From NCBI GenBank assembly GCA_019649035.1, contig BMAT01006459.1, positions 37,182 to 80,331 of the forward strand: a stretch of 43,150 bases of DNA. The letters run 5' to 3'. The DNA is from Elysia marginata. Lineage: Eukaryota > Mollusca > Gastropoda > Plakobranchidae. Position numbers and translations under genes: made by a program. Under the pieces are notes generated by a model. That model had not been told where the DNA came from and made no database searches. It saw only the letters and a list, made by a program, of their open reading frames with translations. Of the stretch, positions 20,440-31,800 are shown piece by piece. How positions within the stretch are numbered: position 1 is the stretch's first letter; the number at the start of each line of letters is the position of its first letter.

Positions 20440-21500
20440 TAAACCCACTTCATTTTGCAACAATGTACAAATGTGGCAAGGATTAAATATGCTCTTGTTG
20501 GATTTTTTTTTCTAACACTGATCTTGTTGAATCAAAACTCTTGTCTGTATTTAATTTGCTAAGTATGAGTGTTGGTCTTGCCCTCACACCCCCCAAAAAG
20601 AGGGGCGGAAGATAGAGAGAGCAAGAGAGAGAGGAGAGAGTGAGATGGAGAGGTAGAAAGATAGAAGGAGATAGAGATGGAGAGACAGACTCTTTGTTTA
20701 TGAGTTTAAAGTAAAGTAAACAAAAACTGGAAAAATCTATAACCCTAAAAAAAAAAGCCAAAATGAAAAAAATACCAAAAAAAAAACCGACTTAATTTTT
20801 CCACAGTGTACATATGTGTCGACAATTAGATATGCTATTGTTGGATTCTTTTTTTCTAACACTGTTCTTGTTGAATCAAAACTCTTGTCTGTATTTAATT
20901 TGCAAAGTATGAGTTTGTTCTTGCCCTCACACCCCTAAAAAAAGAGGGGCGGAAGGTAGAGAGAGTGAGAGAGAGAGAGGGAGGGAGAGGTAGAAAGAGA
21001 GACAGAGAGAAGGAGATGTAAACGGAGAGACAGACATTTTGTTTCTGAGTTTGAAATAAAATTAACAAAAACTGGAAAAATCTATAACCCTAAAAAAGCC
21101 AAAATGAAAAATAAATATAAAAAAACGACTTTTTTTTGGCAACAATGTACATATGTGTCAATAATTAGATATTCTCTTGCTTGTTGGATTTTTTTTCCTA
21201 ACACTGTTCTTATTGAATCAAAACTCTTGTCTGTATTCAACTTGCAAGGTATGTCTTGCCCCCACACCTCTAAAAAAAGAGTGACGGAGGATAGAGAGAG
21301 CAAGAGAGAGAGAGAGCAGAGAGAAGGAGATTAGGCAGAGAGACAGACTTTTCGTTTATCTGTTTAAAATAACATTTAAAAAAAAAACTAGAAAAAAAAT
21401 AAAACAAAAAAAAAGCCAAAATAAAAAAAAAATTATTTTAATTTGCAACAATGTACATATGTGCCAATAATAAATAATTTTTTTTACTCTTGTTAGTAAA
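20440..21500. repeat. Tandem array of ~342-bp units
   Basis: The marker CAAAACTCTTGTCTGTATTT-like sequence occurs at 20533, 20877 and 21219, spaced 344 and 342 bases. Each unit has the same order: CAACAATGTACATATGTG, GCTCTTGTTGGATTT, the marker, CCTCACACCCC, an AAGAGGGGCGGA motif, a (GAGA) purine run, GACAGAC, a GTTTATGAGTTT-like piece, and an AAAACTGGAAAAATCTATAA block. The third unit is more diverged. Frames within it are repeat by-products. Confidence 0.85.
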
Positions 21501-21627
21501 ATTTTTGTATAACATGCAAGTATCTGTTTGGCATGGTACTGGAACCACTCCAAACATTCTCATTGTCACCATTGGAATGAAACTCGCCAGTAATAATGTG
21601 CTAGATGCTACCTGTGTCACACTCTGT

Positions 21628-21842
21628 GGCGTCATGGTCTAGTGGTAGATGCTTTGCTTTTGATCCATGTGGTCCAGAGGTCAAGTTCTGCACTAAGCAG
21701 GTTGATGTTTAGTCCTTCAGAAGGGCTATTTACACACATTTCTTCACCGCACTCAGGTGTTAAATGAGTACCTGGCTAGACATTGAAAGATCTTGCCAGT
21801 ATGCCTGAGTGAGGCGCATTATACAAGCTAACTGTAATTATT
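21628..21842 (+). mobile_element. tRNA-derived SINE with conserved central core
   Basis: The 5' part has a Pol III A box (TGGTCTAGTGGTAGA, about 21635) and a decayed B box (GGTCAAGTTCT, 21679-21689). The body carries CACTCAGGTGTTAAATGAGT then ACCTGGC, a core shared by SINEs of many molluscs and other animals. It ends near 21842 in TGTAATTATTC. It is non-coding and inserted beside the 342-bp array. Confidence 0.7.
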
Positions 21843-22439
21843 CTTTTGTTGAAATAGTTTGCAGTCTTAGAGTAAAGAAGTTCCATCTGCAACTAAATTC
21901 TTTTGTAGGTGGAACCTTTTGACCCTAAGCCCTCAAGTTTATGAATTATGTGAGGGTATATGTTTGTTCTGGTACCTGAAAGATGGTTAATGCTAAAGTG
22001 TTGACACTTCACATAAAAATGAGATAGAGTAAGGAGAGAAGAAATAATTGATAATAATGATTCATTATTCTGAAAAATGCTTAAAGTAGTTTAAATAATT
22101 GCTGTATACTAACTGTAATGAAATATATTTTTAACCTTTGCATTGTAAAATTACTTTCATACTTGTAACTTTTAATCCCATGCATGTATGTATATTTTTT
22201 ACACAAATTATCTATTAAAAGTTGTTTTATTTTTTTAAATAGTAATGCACCTCATTTCAAGTTCAAAAGTGAATTCTAGCTTTCTTTAAGAATTGTTTTA
22301 AAAGGGTAAAAATTGCAAAACAAGTTTTTAAAGAAAGAAAAAAGGAAGATGCTGATTTAAAAAATTCTCTGCAGCATTAATATACATTCTTAACCAATTT
22401 TATTGTAGCCTTAATAACAGCTGATTTTTTTAGGCAGAA

Positions 22440-22745
22440 CAGCTGACATTTTATTCTTGTAGAACCAAAACTCTTGTCTGTATTTAACTGACAAGGTATG
22501 AGACTACTCTCACCCCCCACCCCCACCCCTAACCATTCCTCCTTCTAAAAAAGAGAGGGGCGGGGAGAGAGAGACACAGAGCGAGAGTGAGACAGAGAGA
22601 AGGAGATGTAGATGTAGAGAGAGACAGACAGAGAGAGGATGTAGTGAGAAAGACAGAGAGAAGGAGATGTAGACAGAGAGACAGAGACAATGAGATGTAG
22701 TGAGAAAGAGAGAAGGAGATGCAGAGAGAAAGTTATAGTTCTAAG
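22440..22745. repeat. Diverged copy of the 342-bp unit with long purine run
   Basis: The marker CAAAACTCTTGTCTGTATTT recurs at 22466, followed by CTCACCCCC, AAGAGAGGGGCGGGG and an expanded (GAGA/GACAGA) run to about 22735. The copy is separated from the array by about 1.2 kb that includes the SINE. Confidence 0.7.
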
Positions 22746-22824
22746 GAAAAAGATACTTTATCTAACTTTGCAGAATGCCTTTGTATTTGTATGCTTTGTT
22801 ATTTTCCTAAAGACATTGAATATA

Positions 22825-22984
22825 CAGTGGAACCCCTCAATTAAGACCCCCTAAATAAAGACCACCCCTCTTATTTGACTTAAAAGTTTGAAGACGTTGC
22901 TTATTTGGGTATAATAATTTAACCCTTGAATTAAGACCTTCTTATAAGACCTGTTTTGCAGGTCTTTTTTCAAGGGTTCCATTG
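22825..22984. mobile_element. pogo-like MITE, copy 2
   Basis: A 160-bp unit flanked by TA on both sides (22823-22824, 22985-22986). Its ends are CAGTGGAACCCCTCAATTAA and the near inverse (AGGGTTCCATTG). The interior has three AAGACC motifs. It has no coding capacity; mobilisation would have needed a Tc1/mariner-pogo transposase from elsewhere. Confidence 0.8.
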
Positions 22985-22989
22985 TATTT

Positions 22990-24410
22990 TCACATCAGTT
23001 AAATAACACTAATGGTGTGTCTTCATGTTATAACTGTAAAACTGCTTTGGTTTGTGTATCACAAGTAATCTAAATCATCCAGTAGCACTTAATACGCAAT
23101 GAAAGTCTTATATATGCAGTTAATGTTGGTCAGCCACATAATTTTTTATTAATTGATACATGTATCTTATTGCATGTCTAACACAAATTGCTTAAATTTT
23201 TATCAAGGCTTCAACAAAATGTTTCCTAGCAACTCGACAGTAAGGTGCACACCTGATTGGTGTAAAAATGACCTAATCTTTGATTTTCAAACCTCATTTA
23301 CTAAGTTCCACTGTTTGATGTATAGAACAAACCAATCATTTTTTGTTCTACTTTTGAGGCTCTGAAGTTACAGTTTGTAAAATGTGGATGAAATCGAGCA
23401 ACAATTTGTATGTTTTATAGGTTCAAGTTTTAGAAGAGCGTATGTGGGAAAAGCTCAATTATAGCATCCAAGACTGCCCTTTTTATCTATTATTTTCTAT
23501 TCATATGTTGTCTTTGATTATTTATTAACTTTGAGGCAACCAGAATGAATCAGGTACAAGTTGCTCAGGCTTGTTTTAAGTGAAGCTCTTTAAATATAAT
23601 AGTTTGCTATGTAGGCCTATTCTGTTATTTTTATCGTCTTCAAAATGAAATAACTGAACACACCAATAAGCCAGAGTTGTTGTTTTTTACCTTTTCAAGG
23701 ACAGAGTATATAATTTTGGGAAGTTGTACTTTTTATGTCATTGTTATGATTTGTGCCTGATGTTAGTCTGGTTGTCTCACAAATGGATGAAAAATTTTAG
23801 TTCAGTATGCCCATTATCTGTGCTGTTTAGCGAATATGATTTGATCTAATCATCAAATCATAAAAATAAAAAAAGCATAAAATTGTTTCAGTTGATGTGG
23901 GTATATATTTCTACCAGCATTTGATTAGGCTTGTTAAAATTTTTTGTTCTCTTTTTGAGGTTTCATTTTACCCAGTTTTCACCAAACTTTGTATATGATT
24001 AGAATTTAAAGAAAAAAAGCTGGATCAATATCATAGCATAGAGAAGTGAATGCTCAAAGTATAACATATTCAAAACATTGCTAAACTGGCCATTATAATT
24101 ATATGTCTACTGCTTTCACAGAAGGGGTCAGGTTGTAGGGTTTTCTCATGAAAAGATTAAAAAAAAACGTTGCTTCAAAGCTCCTTAGCAGCTCTCTTAG
24201 ATTTTGGAAAAACTAATTTGATATATTGATCATCACCCCAGTTATAGCATCTGGAAGATTGGGAACCAGTGAGACCCACTCTCAAGAAAATGAAAGAAAA
24301 TGCCTTTAAATATTCTAAATTACAAAGAATATTAAGATATCACAACCAGTCATATAGTTGAATATCTTATTTCCAGTCACCATTTCAATGTTTTTATGGT
24401 TGTATATAAA
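22990..24410. other. Non-coding stretch
   Basis: A 70-codon frame at 23153 with several Cys has no splice signals around it. Otherwise nothing is recognisable. Confidence 0.35.
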
Positions 24411-24416
24411 GAAATG

Positions 24417-24577
24417 CAGTGGAACCCCTCAATTAAGACCCCCTGAATAAAGACCACCCTTATTATTTGACTTTAAGTTGAATATGTTTGCATATTTGGG
24501 TATAGTAATTCAACTCCTGAATTAAGACCTCCTTCTTTACCAACAATTTTGTAGGTCTTTGTGCAGAGGTTCCACTG
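24417..24577. mobile_element. pogo-like MITE, copy 3 (best kept)
   Basis: A 161-bp unit with ends CAGTGGAACCCCTCAATTAA and AGAGGTTCCACTG. It is very similar to copy 2, with the same internal AAGACC motifs, and is followed by TA. Confidence 0.8.
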
Positions 24578-24884
24578 TACATCAAAACTTTCAACATATA
24601 TAGCAAAGATATTCTTAACAGAGATTGGAGCCTTTGGTAAAAAAATGTCAATTTTCACAGTTTGAACTGTAACATAACTTATCATGTTTGTTGTAATGGC
24701 TGTACTTTTGCAACTTTTTTTTAATCAGTGGTATCTGAATATGTAATGTTTTTTTTTATAAACATACAACTTCAGTTTCTGAAATGTTATATGGAAATCA
24801 AACGTTATTACTATTTTTACTGCTATGTGTCTGTGTGACAATTTTCCTTTTTCTTCAATTTGAATCTTGTATTTTTTTCACTAG

Positions 24885-24914
24885 AGGAAATTGCAGACAT
24901 TTTCTACCTATGCA
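24885..24914 (+). CDS. Gene C microexon 1
   Basis: Acceptor TATTTTTTTCACTAG (or two bases later), donor GCA/GTAAGT. It encodes EIADIFYLC and leaves one spare base. Confidence 0.5.
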
Positions 24915-25986
24915 GTAAGTAGGACGTCCATATTATAAAAACTAAGGAAAATATTTTGAGTGAATATATCAGCCTTGTGTTGGTTTTTTTATAAAAAGTT
25001 GTTCTTGCATAATGATTGGTCAATTTTGCTGTGATTAATTATTTTTCTTTTCTTATCACTGCTTCTTTGATTGATAGAGATTTCAACTTTTAGTTAGCCA
25101 GTAAGAAACTGGCATGCTTAAATTTCTGGCAGCTTTAATGAGAATGCCATGACATCAAAAATATCATAGTCTTTTTCTTGCACTGCTTTCACAAATCAAA
25201 ATGAAGAAAGGGATTGTTATATAAAGGCCCATTATATTTGCAGAAAGTTCTTAAAAAATGGACTAACAAAAATCAAGTGCGATAACATTATGTTACTGCT
25301 GGTTTGGCATTATTTACCTCTGAACACCGTTCTAGCCTCCATTTTAATATAATCTGTTTTATAAATAATGGTATAACTGGAAAGTTTTTTTAGTGGGGAC
25401 AGGAGGGTTGGGTCAGGGATTCAAAGGAGGCTATTAAAGTGTGTGGGCTACAATGCAGTAAAACAAGACGAAGAAAAGGAAAAAGATGATGTAAATGGTC
25501 ATCACTCACATAATAATCACAGCAAATCAATGATCAGTTACCCCTTTTTTATTCAAGTGTGTCAGTTAATGGATGTGGACATGTATATGTTTGTATCTTT
25601 TGAATCGTTGATTTTTTAAAAGTTTTTTATTCAAAGAAGAAAAGTTCTCTTTATTTAACTAGAGCATTTGACAAGAGAAGAACTACGAGGCATTGTAAGT
25701 ATTGAAAATTGCAATTTATACAAATCAATTTAATTCAAGCTTAACTATTTTGACTTTGCCCGTTTTACTCATCAAACAGAGTTGCCTCGTCTAACTGTCA
25801 TATTCTTATTGACATTTTTCTCCACAGTTGTATCTACTGTGCAATGCTTTTGATTTTGAGTTCCCTAAGTTTTGTAAGACTGAATGTGATGGTAACTTAA
25901 AGGGCAAGGTCTTTGTTGAGGACCATTATTGTGGTACGGTATATAGTACTTGTCTAGCATCCATGGTAATTGAGTCAAATGTTTGA
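24885..25986 (+). CDS. Gene C: 3' end of an unrecognised gene with microexons
   Basis: Three segments with strong splice signals join in one frame: 24885/24887-24914, 25663-25694 and 25828-25986. The peptide is EIADIFYLC-K-HLTREELRGI, then LYLLCNAFDFEFPKFCKTEC and a tail ending in a TGA stop at 25984. The first two are about 30 bases each; their donors are GTAAGT and the acceptors follow long pyrimidine tracts. The last exon could also be spliced at GATG/GTAACT (25892). The final 12 or so residues lie in a dispersed repeat (25951 on). Earlier exons were not found. No family is recognised. A polyA signal at 26975 would give a 3' UTR of about 1 kb. Confidence 0.5.
25663..25694 (+). CDS. Gene C microexon 2
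   Basis: Acceptor TTCTCTTTATTTAACTAG, donor ATT/GTAAGT. These 32 bases complete a Lys codon and add HLTREELRGI, ending at phase 0. Confidence 0.5.
25828..25986 (+). CDS. Gene C terminal exon
   Basis: Acceptor CATTTTTCTCCACAG. It reads LYLLCNAFDFEFPKFCKTEC, then DGNLKGKVFVEDHYCG and on to a TGA stop; it is Cys-rich (six Cys). Confidence 0.5.
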   Translation: MYLLCNAFDFEFPKFCKTECDGNLKGKVFVEDHYCGTVYSTCLASMVIESNV

Positions 25987-26163
25987 AATTTCAGTTTGAG
26001 AAAACGTTTCTAAAATTAAACTTTCTCTTTATTTTTGGAATAGAAACAATTTCTAATACCTTTCTACAAGATTTTAATAATTTATGCTCTCTTTTAATGT
26101 TTGGAAGCTAAAAAATATGTTGTTCAAAACATCAACCTTTCTAATTTGAAGTTGGAACATCTG
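25951..26163. repeat. Dispersed repeat R, copy 1
   Basis: It is collinear with 27921-28140, from a TGTCTAGCATCC/TGTCTCACGTCC start, through GAGTCARA and TTTTCTCTTTATTTT-like pieces, to a TGTTCAAAACATCAACCTTT-like end. A further short relative lies near 16240-16300. Confidence 0.6.
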
Positions 26164-27920
26164 AATCATTTGCACTGGCTGGGTGGCAGTAACTCTCTTC
26201 TGCAACAAAAAAAAACCCTTACATACTTCAGGGTGTGCCCGATCAGATGCCAGCAATTTTTAGAATTTGTTCTGATTGAAGACTTTCAATGCAGTTTTGT
26301 ATAGGGACTGTTATCTAAACTAAATGTCTTATACCCAAAACTGTTTCCTTTGTAAAGAGCTGAGTTGTTTCGTTTCAGTCTGTTTTAGTGCCCATATGCT
26401 GCAGTCGTACCTTTGTATATGGGGATAAAGGAGCAAATTTGACGTTCTTCAACATATTTTAAGGTAGATTGTATGTTTTCCTTTAATAATATGTAAAGAT
26501 CTTATTATTCCGTATGTCCTTTTCATAGAGTAATATTTTGTGATGTTTAACTCTTTTCTGTGCCTATTTCACTTGGCATAATGAATGAACTCTGTATTTC
26601 ATGTTTGTTCTGAAAGCTTTGAATTTTTCTTTCTCATGTAATAGGTTTTTTATTATCTTCTTTTTTTTGGCTTTTCCCTTATCAAGTCTTTTTTGTAAGA
26701 AGTAATGTGGCGGTATGGCATATGAATTAAGCCCATACAGATCACGTTTGTACGCCGCCATCTGCAATTTTTAATTATCCAATTGAAAAGAACTTAATGA
26801 AAATTTAAGGTAGGCCTAGGTGTAATTGATTTTTGTCTACCATGTTTTGGCTGTCAATTAAAAACCCAACTGGGTTCATTTTATTATGTTTTGTTGCATT
26901 TTGCAGTTTTGCTATATATTTTATCTGTAATATCTGTAATTCTTAATATTGTACCCCTTGTCTAACTCTTTCTAAATAAAGAAATGAAACCTCTCATGAT
27001 AGGTATTCTTACAACGATTGACTTTGATGAAATTGAATAAATTTTTCTGGTAGATCAATGATTATTGCTAGATTGTTCAATTGAAAATCCAGGAAAAGAA
27101 AACATGAGAATCACACATCTGCCATTGTCATTAATTTGTTCTCACTTAAGCTCATCTCTCAAACCTATAACAGTTCATTCACGTTTGCCTGACATTTTTC
27201 TTTAATAAACTTGTTACTTCTCTGGGAATTATATTAAGTGCAAGTTCAAAAAAAAGAAGTTGTCTTTTGAAACAGTTATGTTTCCTCCAAATTGTTTTAC
27301 TTTACGGGTAATGTTGAAGAAAGCAAATGAAGAAATATAAACTATTTTTATAAATAAATGTTTGCACTACTTCAAGAAGTATACAATTCTTTGCAGCGTT
27401 TTTAAGGAGTCTTAGACTTTGTTTCTTATACAAATTATATTTTTTTCTTCCTGTAACTGTTTGGCATTTTTCAACCTCTATAAAGATAGATCATCTGTAA
27501 GCATTCATAATAAGCATTAAAATATTATAAATAAAATTTTTTTTTTTTCCCATTACATAGATTAACATGACATTCAAAAGTTAGTTACTGCAAAATCTCG
27601 TATTGCGTTCTGACATTTGGTTTAATATTTTTGTTAATAAAAAGTGGGACTGCTTAAAGAAGACGACAAATACATTTTTTTAAAACTGACTTGAACTGGT
27701 TTTTTCAGTCGGACTTTTGATTACTCAAAGCATAATTATTGAGTAAAGGACTTAATTGATATGCAATATTTTATATTATTTTTTTTTAGCTCTCACTCAT
27801 TACATTTTTTATTTTTATATGAGCAGTTTGTCATTTGATATTTTAATTTTTTATGATATTATTAAATCAGGATATGTTATAATTGGAAAAGCAATATAGT
27901 GTAGACTGAAAACTAATATG
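26164..27920. other. Non-coding, possible 3' UTR then spacer
   Basis: AT-rich, with no exon-like segment. AATAAA at 26975-26980 is the clearest polyA candidate for gene C. Confidence 0.35.
26975..26980 (+). terminator. Candidate polyadenylation signal for gene C
   Basis: AATAAA in CTTTCTAAATAAAG, about 1 kb after the gene C stop. Confidence 0.3.
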
Positions 27921-28140
27921 TGTCTCACGTCCTGGGTAAATGAGTCAGAAGTCGGAAATTCTGTTTTTTGTAAAAACGTCATTGAAAGATGCATTTTGTC
28001 TTCTTTTTCTCTATATTTTAAATCAACATGAATTTTAATATCTTTTTACTAAATATCCGTAATTTTATGGAGTTTGTACATTTGGAAGCCTGGAAAAATG
28101 TATCGTCCAAAACAGCAACACCTTTGAAGCTGAAAATTGT
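27921..28140. repeat. Dispersed repeat R, copy 2
   Basis: Same order of motifs as 25951-26163, with moderate divergence and small indels. Confidence 0.6.
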
Positions 28141-28834
28141 GACATTACACTCATTTACCCTTATCGCGAGAAATATATCTTAAACTTGCTTTTACTAACA
28201 TTAAAAATCTGACTATTAGTATTATGATGATGATCGTTTAAAATTTTTTTTCAGTTTATTAAAAATGCTATTTTCAAATGACAGTTACTTAATGATAATT
28301 AAAAATCTTTAGTCTTTTTCTTTTGACTAAACAACATTTATAAAACTGAGCAGAGATTGTACCTCTTTCCATTCATTTTAAATAATTTCTTGGCATTTCA
28401 TAGAACCGATGATTAAGACCTTAACTTTTTTAGAGAATTTTGATTCAATTCAGGACTTTACTTAAGTTGATGGAAAATAATATGTGAAGTGAGCATTCTT
28501 AGCTTCAAAACATTTTCTTTTAGTTTTACATTTTTTTAGTTATGTGTTTGAATTTTTTAAAACTAAGTAATAAAGACATCAGAACATAACAAAACCTATT
28601 GTTTGTTTGCCATTTTTCATATTAAAAAAAAAAAAGAATGGACAGTTTTAGTCTTTACTAATTCTGAATGTCACGTCAACATGGCCCAATAAAGGCAATC
28701 TATTTATCGAATTTAATGTATGTTTAAAAAACTTTAATTCAATTCAAGCTTATTCAGCCAACACAAAGATATATAAGTAAATTTATTGAAAATAATCAAT
28801 TCTTTGTGTTATCTTAACATTATCTTAGGTGCAC

Positions 28835-28908
28835 ACAAATATAGTACTATAGAAGTACAGTATTAAAGAAAAGAAATGAAATGCCTGTATTAGACACACA
28901 CACGCTCA

Positions 28909-28955
<47 letters not shown>

Positions 28956-29030
28956 TTATATCTCTGTCTATCTATATATCTGTCTGTCAATCTTAATCCC
29001 ATTTTCTCTATCGTCTTTAAGGTTTATCAG
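28835..29030. repeat. Repeat S, copy 1, with (CT)n 28911-28953
   Basis: A segment with AGTACTATAGAAGTACAGTA, GACACACACACG, a long (CT) run and CATTTTCTCTATCGTCTTTA. The same order is found at 29670-29790 without the expanded (CT) run. Confidence 0.6.
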
Positions 29031-29669
29031 TTTGAGAGAAAGTTTCAGATCTAGCGCATATAACACCACTCGAGCGATCAACCTTGAAGGAGGTTCATAG
29101 TTGAGAGAGGTAAATTCCAATCTGATGTTTACTCTTCAAAAAAAACCCAAAAAAACTGCTGACCCTCGTTGAGCTGGTCATTCCATTTGTTTCGGGAAAA
29201 ATTGTGCATGTTTCTCACTATATTATCATCTTCTCCAAACATTTTCATCCTAAGCTAGCTAGAAGTAGATCCTTAACAATAACCAGGTCATTATAGTACG
29301 AGACAATGCGCAAAAAAAATTTCGGCCTGACGGTGACGATTGGTCTGTCCCTTATGTACAGGAAATGGGGGTGTGCCTTTCTTGCGACTCAACGGAGCGA
29401 GGATATCATAACTAGCAAATCTAACATATCTGTCTTATATATTCTAATATTACTTTTAAGTATCAGTCTATGGCAGTTACTCATTTCCTTTCAAAGGCTG
29501 CTACATCTCAAAACTTGGACAATCTTTATCGTGCTTGTATTCTGATGAAATATGTCTACTAAAATGAATTGTATCCATAATGTCTGTAAGAAATATTAAC
29601 AAAACTAACCAACCAGGGTCAGAATTAAAGAAAAAGCATAATCGAAAAATAAAAGTCTCTTATGTACGT
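29031..29669. other. Spacer, CpG content rises
   Basis: No gene recognised. CpGs become frequent from here to the right edge (e.g. around 29050, 29300-29335 and 29390). Confidence 0.4.
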
Positions 29670-29790
29670 ACAAAAAAACAGTACCATAGAAGTTCAGTAT
29701 ATAAGAAAACGAACGCGATACCTCTCAGACACACACTTTTCTCTACCTATCTTTATCTCATTTTCTCTACCGTCTTTAACCAATTATTCT
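29670..29790. repeat. Repeat S, copy 2
   Basis: It matches 28835-29030 (AGTACCATAGAAGTTCAGTA to CATTTTCTCTACCGTCTTTA). It keeps CpGs (GAAAACGAACGCGATACC) where copy 1 has TG/CA or AT. Confidence 0.6.
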
Positions 29791-29999
29791 TTTCTTAAAC
29801 CTATATAGCTCAACAGAACAGCCCCCAATCTTTTCAGCTTTTCACCAACCTTCCCTTTCCTTCTCAGTCCCCATTAACCACCGACAGAATCCTTTCATCC
29901 TCTACGTGATTTCGTCCTAGACGTGTCAAAGCATTCATTACGTTCAATAACATGAAGACATTAAGATGAAACTCACTCACTCAATCCTCTCTGAACCGT

Positions 30000-30450
30000 C
30001 GAGCGCTTGAGGCAGTTGAAGAGCTCTCCATCTCGGCCGGTCCGCTACTGTTAGGGGAGCCGTTTCTCAGGAAAGACCTCTTTCTTTCAGGTCCCTGTCC
30101 ACCGTCCTCCTCCAGGTCTCCTTCGGCCGTCCTCTACTTCTTTGTCCCTAAGGGGTCCATCGCAGGACTCGCTTTATTAGGTATTCCTGTGGCCTTCTGC
30201 ATATATGCCCCAACCATCTCCATCTTCTCTCTTAGGTCTTCGTTTGAGATAATGTTTGGCCAGAAGATCTTAAGGATATGTCTCAGGCTTTTATTTAGGA
30301 AGACTTCTAGTCTCTTTAAGATGAAAAGTTTATGTTTAAGTTTACCAACGGATCTAATACAATCAAGGTTATGGATATACAAAACGCGTTCGTTGAATAT
30401 TTTTTTAATGACTTTATAAAAAGTAATTGAAAAGGTGAACATCCTATTGT
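30000..30450 (-). mobile_element. LINE ORF2 C-terminal fragment, second family
   Basis: The minus strand reads EVFLNKSLRHILKIFWPNII and SNEDLREKM, then in a shifted frame RVLRWTP, GQRSRGRPKETWRRTVDRDL and KERGLS. This is the FxNxxLRxILxIxWPxxISNEDL ... LRWTPxGxRxRGRPxxTWRR region of many animal LINEs. It is broken by a stop after the WTP motif and by frame changes. Confidence 0.8.
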
Positions 30451-31077
30451 TTTTAATAGTGGCATAAGGACCTCAAAAGGTGTGCAGCCGGATTGAAGAA
30501 AATCAGTACAATAGCAGAAGTTGCTCTCCAATGAGTTGAGCTTTAAGGGAAATGAACAGATGAATATCAAAAAAAAATTGTGTACTAAATATCAATGTGC
30601 AGTAATTCTTTAGATTGGTGGAAAGAGAAGTAGTTAAATTCGCATGTTTTGAACCCCTATAAGTCTTGTGAAAACAATTATAAAAAGCAGTGTATGAAGG
30701 TTTGAAGATGATCTAAGCAAAAATAAAGGTTACAATGAAAAAAACAAAGCCAGAAAGGAAAACACAAAGATGCTTGGTGAGGAACCGGGTGGTAACTAGT
30801 AGCATTACTTATCGCATTGAAACAGGACGCAGCAACATCAGGGCGTGTTCTTTTTAGATTGGTATTAAAGATCTGTGTAGAGCTGTGGTCGTCGACATCT
30901 CAGACAAAGAATAAAAGCTATAATGATAATAGTAGTTATAGAATAAATACTAATAATACATGACTGTAGTTATGATAATAATAAATCGCGCTTATCACAA
31001 GCTTACATATTAATAGCACATTGTACGATAGTGCACAGTTCGATGTACAAGGCAGTAATAGCCTGGCAATGAATGAC
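30451..31077. other. Spacer
   Basis: It probably includes decayed upstream LINE sequence to about 30570. No gene recognised in the rest. Confidence 0.35.
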
Positions 31078-31160
31078 TCTCTCTCTCTCTCTTTCTCCCT
31101 CTTTCTGTCTCTCTCCATCCCCCTCTCTCTCTTTCTCTCTCCATCTTACTCTCTCATTTT
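31078..31160. repeat. CT-rich simple repeat
   Basis: An impure (CT)n tract with TTTCTC and CCCCCTC interruptions. Confidence 0.85.
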
Positions 31161-31559
31161 ATTTCAAGTCAGAAAGAAAAATCTGCAATATTCTTTAAAA
31201 AAAAACACGACCAAGCAGAACAAGCCGGTTCATTTATGTTATTTCTTTACTGTAATTTGTCTGACTTATTTGATTTTTTTTCCAACGAATACTTGTTTGG
31301 GCTTTCTTTTTTTCCTTTTTTTTCTTTACACTTATCAAACTGGTAAAACGTAGACACAACTGCTGAAATTTAAAAACAAATTCAGGGCCTTCAAACAGTG
31401 ATTTTAATCGATTGCTAATCGAATTCCTTGAATCTTTCAATCATTGTGGTACTGTTTGATGCCTCCATTATTCATTCTAATTTCTAAAAATATAACTTTT
31501 ATGAGGAATACTTTTAATTGTTACCGTTTTGTTATTTGCGTTTGTTGTGCTTTCGTATT

Positions 31560-31800
31560 TGATGGTAGACTTGGATCTGCCTGACTAAGTTAGCGAGTCA
31601 CTTAGGAGAGGCTAAGAGAAGATCTACGTCAAAAAGCTTCCGAAGTGACGACATGGTATTAGTTGTTTCTTTGAGCGGCAAGGCGGTGGGTACGGAAGCT
31701 ATATATATACTACTCGTATGAAGCGAGGGTTCTTAAAGCCTGCTTCAGTCCACTGCTAATTACACACCTCTAACGTTTCAGTCATTACTGATTGCGCAAT
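31560..31800. mobile_element. Family M repeat, copy 2
   Basis: It has GGATCT, GAGTCACTTAGG, a GACATGGTATTA, TTTGAGCGGCAAGGCGGTG and GTCCACTGCTAATTACACAC, in the same order as the copy at 8617-8985. It ends by joining the next copy at GATTGCGCAATC. Confidence 0.5.

Noticed and set aside
21628-21700. A functional tRNA gene
   Set aside because: The B box is decayed, no cloverleaf can be closed, and the sequence continues into a SINE body.
23153-23365. 70-codon Cys-containing frame as an upstream exon of gene C
   Set aside because: No proper acceptor or donor at either end, and no phase link to 24885.
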